Source of the DNA: Enterococcus sp. BWR-S5
Lineage (GTDB): Bacteria; Bacillota; Bacilli; Lactobacillales; Enterococcaceae
Length of the DNA: 54,235 bases
Assembly: GCF_016745255.1 (NCBI RefSeq)
Contig: NZ_JADOEQ010000023.1
Coordinates: 1-54,235, forward strand
Direction of reading: 5' to 3'
Shown here: piece after piece, positions 53,601-54,235 of the stretch
Position numbering within the stretch: position 1 is the first letter of the stretch
Layout of the letters: every line of letters starts with the position of its first letter
The notes under the pieces: model-generated
What the model was told of the DNA's origin: nothing
What the model saw: only the letters and a program-made list of their open reading frames with translations
The model's database searches: none
Program-made: the position numbers and the translations under genes

Positions 53601-54099
53601 GATTACCGGACCATTCAAAGTCATTGATGTGCTTTCTAATGAAGTGGGACTACCCGGTGGTACCTTATACGGTATCTTACAGCTGACTTCAGCACCGGAT
53701 GTCATTGACTTCAAGAAACATGCATTGACAGTAAACGATACGCGGATGGATGACCCTGAATTGAGTGCACCGCTGACTGTTTCTGACAGTCGCGGCAATC
53801 GTACGAGCTGGACGCTGACAGCGAAGTTGACCGGCGTAATGGCGAATACCGATGACAGTACGAAGATTCTGGCAGATGCCATCAAGTTTAACAATGGAAC
53901 GACGGAAGAAGCGCTAACCGCTTCAGAAATCCTGATTAAAACCCATACACATGCAAGTGCGGGGGATTATGTTGTCAGCAATGACTGGAGCGCCAATGGC
54001 GCAGGTCTGAAGCTGGAAGTTCCTGCAGGTGGTGTACCGAAGCTTGGGAAATATCAGGCAGAAATTACCTGGATTCTAGGCGATACGCCAACACCTTAA
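50650..54099 (+). CDS. WxL-domain surface protein with pectate-lyase-like adhesive domain
   Basis: 1149 residues. Signal peptide about 1-34 (ends VVKANEDE). An N-terminal beta-rich part (35-190) is followed by a right-handed beta-helix-like region (about 205-580) with EIDGGGFILDMTGDTLRLAA, as in pectate-lyase-like adhesins. Ig-like modules follow (about 640-840), one with the DVTPPEPASLVEGKVTNATK linker, then a DUF11-like module (845-975) with SIGDEVTYTLTAKNDK. The C-terminus is a WxL domain: SWTLTAKLTGVM carries WTL, and YQAEITWILGDTP is the terminal motif. WxL domains attach non-covalently to peptidoglycan. The downstream secreted gene fits a WxL operon. Confidence 0.9.
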   Translation: MKLGRKFYLFMFLAFISTVVGGYFYSNLSVVKANEDEYGIDVSYLADSQKTVNLTFGKLEDEEVYLQSEGLQTITKEMLADGIASDFDGEVSFEEVDANKVKISIKKGTKILKIQFIADVLPENSKGNITLLNETMDVLAEADVTNDSVSTFDPGLATPVAFSETSSAISPTSSLIPATPEEIAQRNEEANLRVGFNPLVNVKTVGTWTEFSAAYNDQTVTKIIMTTDLQRASTLTARQTSIEIDGGGFILDMTGDTLRLAATPSDGIGFFHFHDMTAKNSANEGNGTGGNMWAFVNAINGTTYSRNWRFRTGNIETVRVNGQRVIRLIRGSRAEITVYGKMNLITTSENFYAGSIIVEDGTDWYGEDTGSNYSVIWFELESSGTDTGAAEQFIVGKNARVVLKNSTTGTAYPAVYHHWREFVLGEGSTYNSNMMGNAFRTSYTSTINLKKDSTMNLISRGTGAVLQFGGGYGFSNTTGTRFNVEQEASLYIVGDTAGPTIDFHTTTTARDIKLILTSPKGFDFRNKNNSNQVMNVRQTQNEFQVIDSDIDLWNKGVPILGPSNETYARVGNLSVVGTGGTANVNTTEPGLENFTPANYRRIAGMNSKPLSEWVPVTDADYTYKVRVLIGYTPGDEYDENSNVILEPVYASENQAKVTFTDTYGDTHEVWTDANGYASFTDTRFNTAGEKMTAYATRGPWVEETVQETTVIDVTPPEPASLVEGKVTNATKQLTAENLEPNAKVFLTITGTSSNAGTLVPAGTVAADGTWSHNLSSYLNTGDSVTIYLQDNAGAAPADIVPAPPTTNSADGNINPYPSDLSYRDATFKKATNYIVADIIPDAPKLSKYSASSGGATTSIGDEVTYTLTAKNDKADSVDWTGVVLEDVLAAGLDFDSTDHGITIKQIDASGTETTVPLAADTFTYNETTRLLSIKLGDIPAKYSYVVTFKVTVASDATVDEDILNQATAKGYSPQESADPFVPGPITGPFKVIDVLSNEVGLPGGTLYGILQLTSAPDVIDFKKHALTVNDTRMDDPELSAPLTVSDSRGNRTSWTLTAKLTGVMANTDDSTKILADAIKFNNGTTEEALTASEILIKTHTHASAGDYVVSNDWSANGAGLKLEVPAGGVPKLGKYQAEITWILGDTPTP

Positions 54100-54120
54100 C
54101 GAAAGAGAGGAAACACACAC

Positions 54121-54235
54121 ATGAAGCAATTTGTTACAACCGTTCTTCGCCTCTCTTTGGTGGCAGGACTTCTGCTGGGCTTTGCCATGCCTGCTCACGG
54201 TGCTGAAAATGGGAAAGGTGTTCAGACCAACGGTA
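54121..54235 (+). CDS. Secreted protein of the WxL locus (partial, runs off the window)
   Basis: Only 38 codons are present. MKQFVTTVLRLSLVAGLLLG then FAMPAHGAENGKGVQTNG: a signal peptide with a likely cleavage after AHGA. The mature start with QTNG resembles the small LPxTG proteins that accompany WxL genes, but this cannot be confirmed. GAGAGGAAA precedes the ATG by about ten bases; 21 bases separate it from the WxL gene. Confidence 0.7.
   Translation, partial: MKQFVTTVLRLSLVAGLLLGFAMPAHGAENGKGVQTNG

Overview
The window is low-GC Firmicutes DNA, most likely from an Enterococcus that is related to but not necessarily E. faecalis. This rests on the paired glycolipid glucosyltransferases BgsA/BgsB, the FabT-controlled type II fatty acid operon with FabK, a PTS-regulated type glycerol kinase, the YqeG-YqeH-YhbY-NadD-YqeK-RsfS cluster, and a WxL surface-protein locus at the right end. 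Names come from reading motifs and gene order; no database search was possible.

Layout. 1-240: end of an rRNA operon (5S rRNA, tRNA-Asn, terminator). 445-2842: bgsA-bgsB. 2867-4217: a beta-hydroxyacid dehydrogenase and a YkuJ-type small protein. 4218-5282 (minus): an FMN-dependent nitronate monooxygenase-type protein, divergent from fabT. 5475-16849: the fatty acid operon fabT-fabH-acpP-fabK-fabD-fabG-fabF-accB-fabZ-accC-accD-accA. FabT-type palindromes lie on both divergent promoters. 17102-19388: a polar amino acid ABC transporter. 19655-23978: ribosome-assembly and NAD genes, including an rsfS that seems to start with AUC. 24080-26045: tmcAL and a YebC-type gene. 26712-31022: a 1436-residue LPxTG wall protein built on tyrosine heptads. 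31023-32120: a non-coding stretch with two similar sRNA-like terminators. 32121-40877: glpK, a Na/Pi transporter, an AraC/GyrI-type regulator, a lipase-like hydrolase, 5-FTHF cyclo-ligase, rhomboid, yqgQ, glucokinase and a rhodanese-like protein. 41111-49203: DUF488, an FAD protein, DUF3042 (minus), a GalT-like protein, a YiaA-type protein, dnaX, a YbaB protein and a MerR/GyrI regulator. 49735-54235: a winged-helix regulator, a small ORF, a WxL-domain adhesin and the start of another secreted protein.

The most striking signal is inside the fatty acid operon. Most neighbouring genes there are 3-50 bases apart, but two gaps are filled by tandem arrays of one structured repeat of about 104 bases. 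Seven units lie just before fabD (8693-9421) and three just before accD (about 14679-15120). Nearly every unit begins with an AAGGAG, then hairpin A (usually GGACC or GGAAC in its loop), a second GGACC, and hairpin B capped by CAG-TTAC-CTG. Stems change by compensating base pairs between units, so the RNA structure is what is conserved. The last AAGGAG of each array is the ribosome binding site of the gene behind it, so the arrays look like serial duplications of a leader plus its RBS. AccD helps make malonyl-CoA and FabD uses it, so the arrays sit at both ends of the malonyl-CoA step. I know no named RNA family that matches; this is the best candidate here for an undescribed regulatory system. 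A third gap, acpP-fabK, holds a different nested inverted-repeat element.
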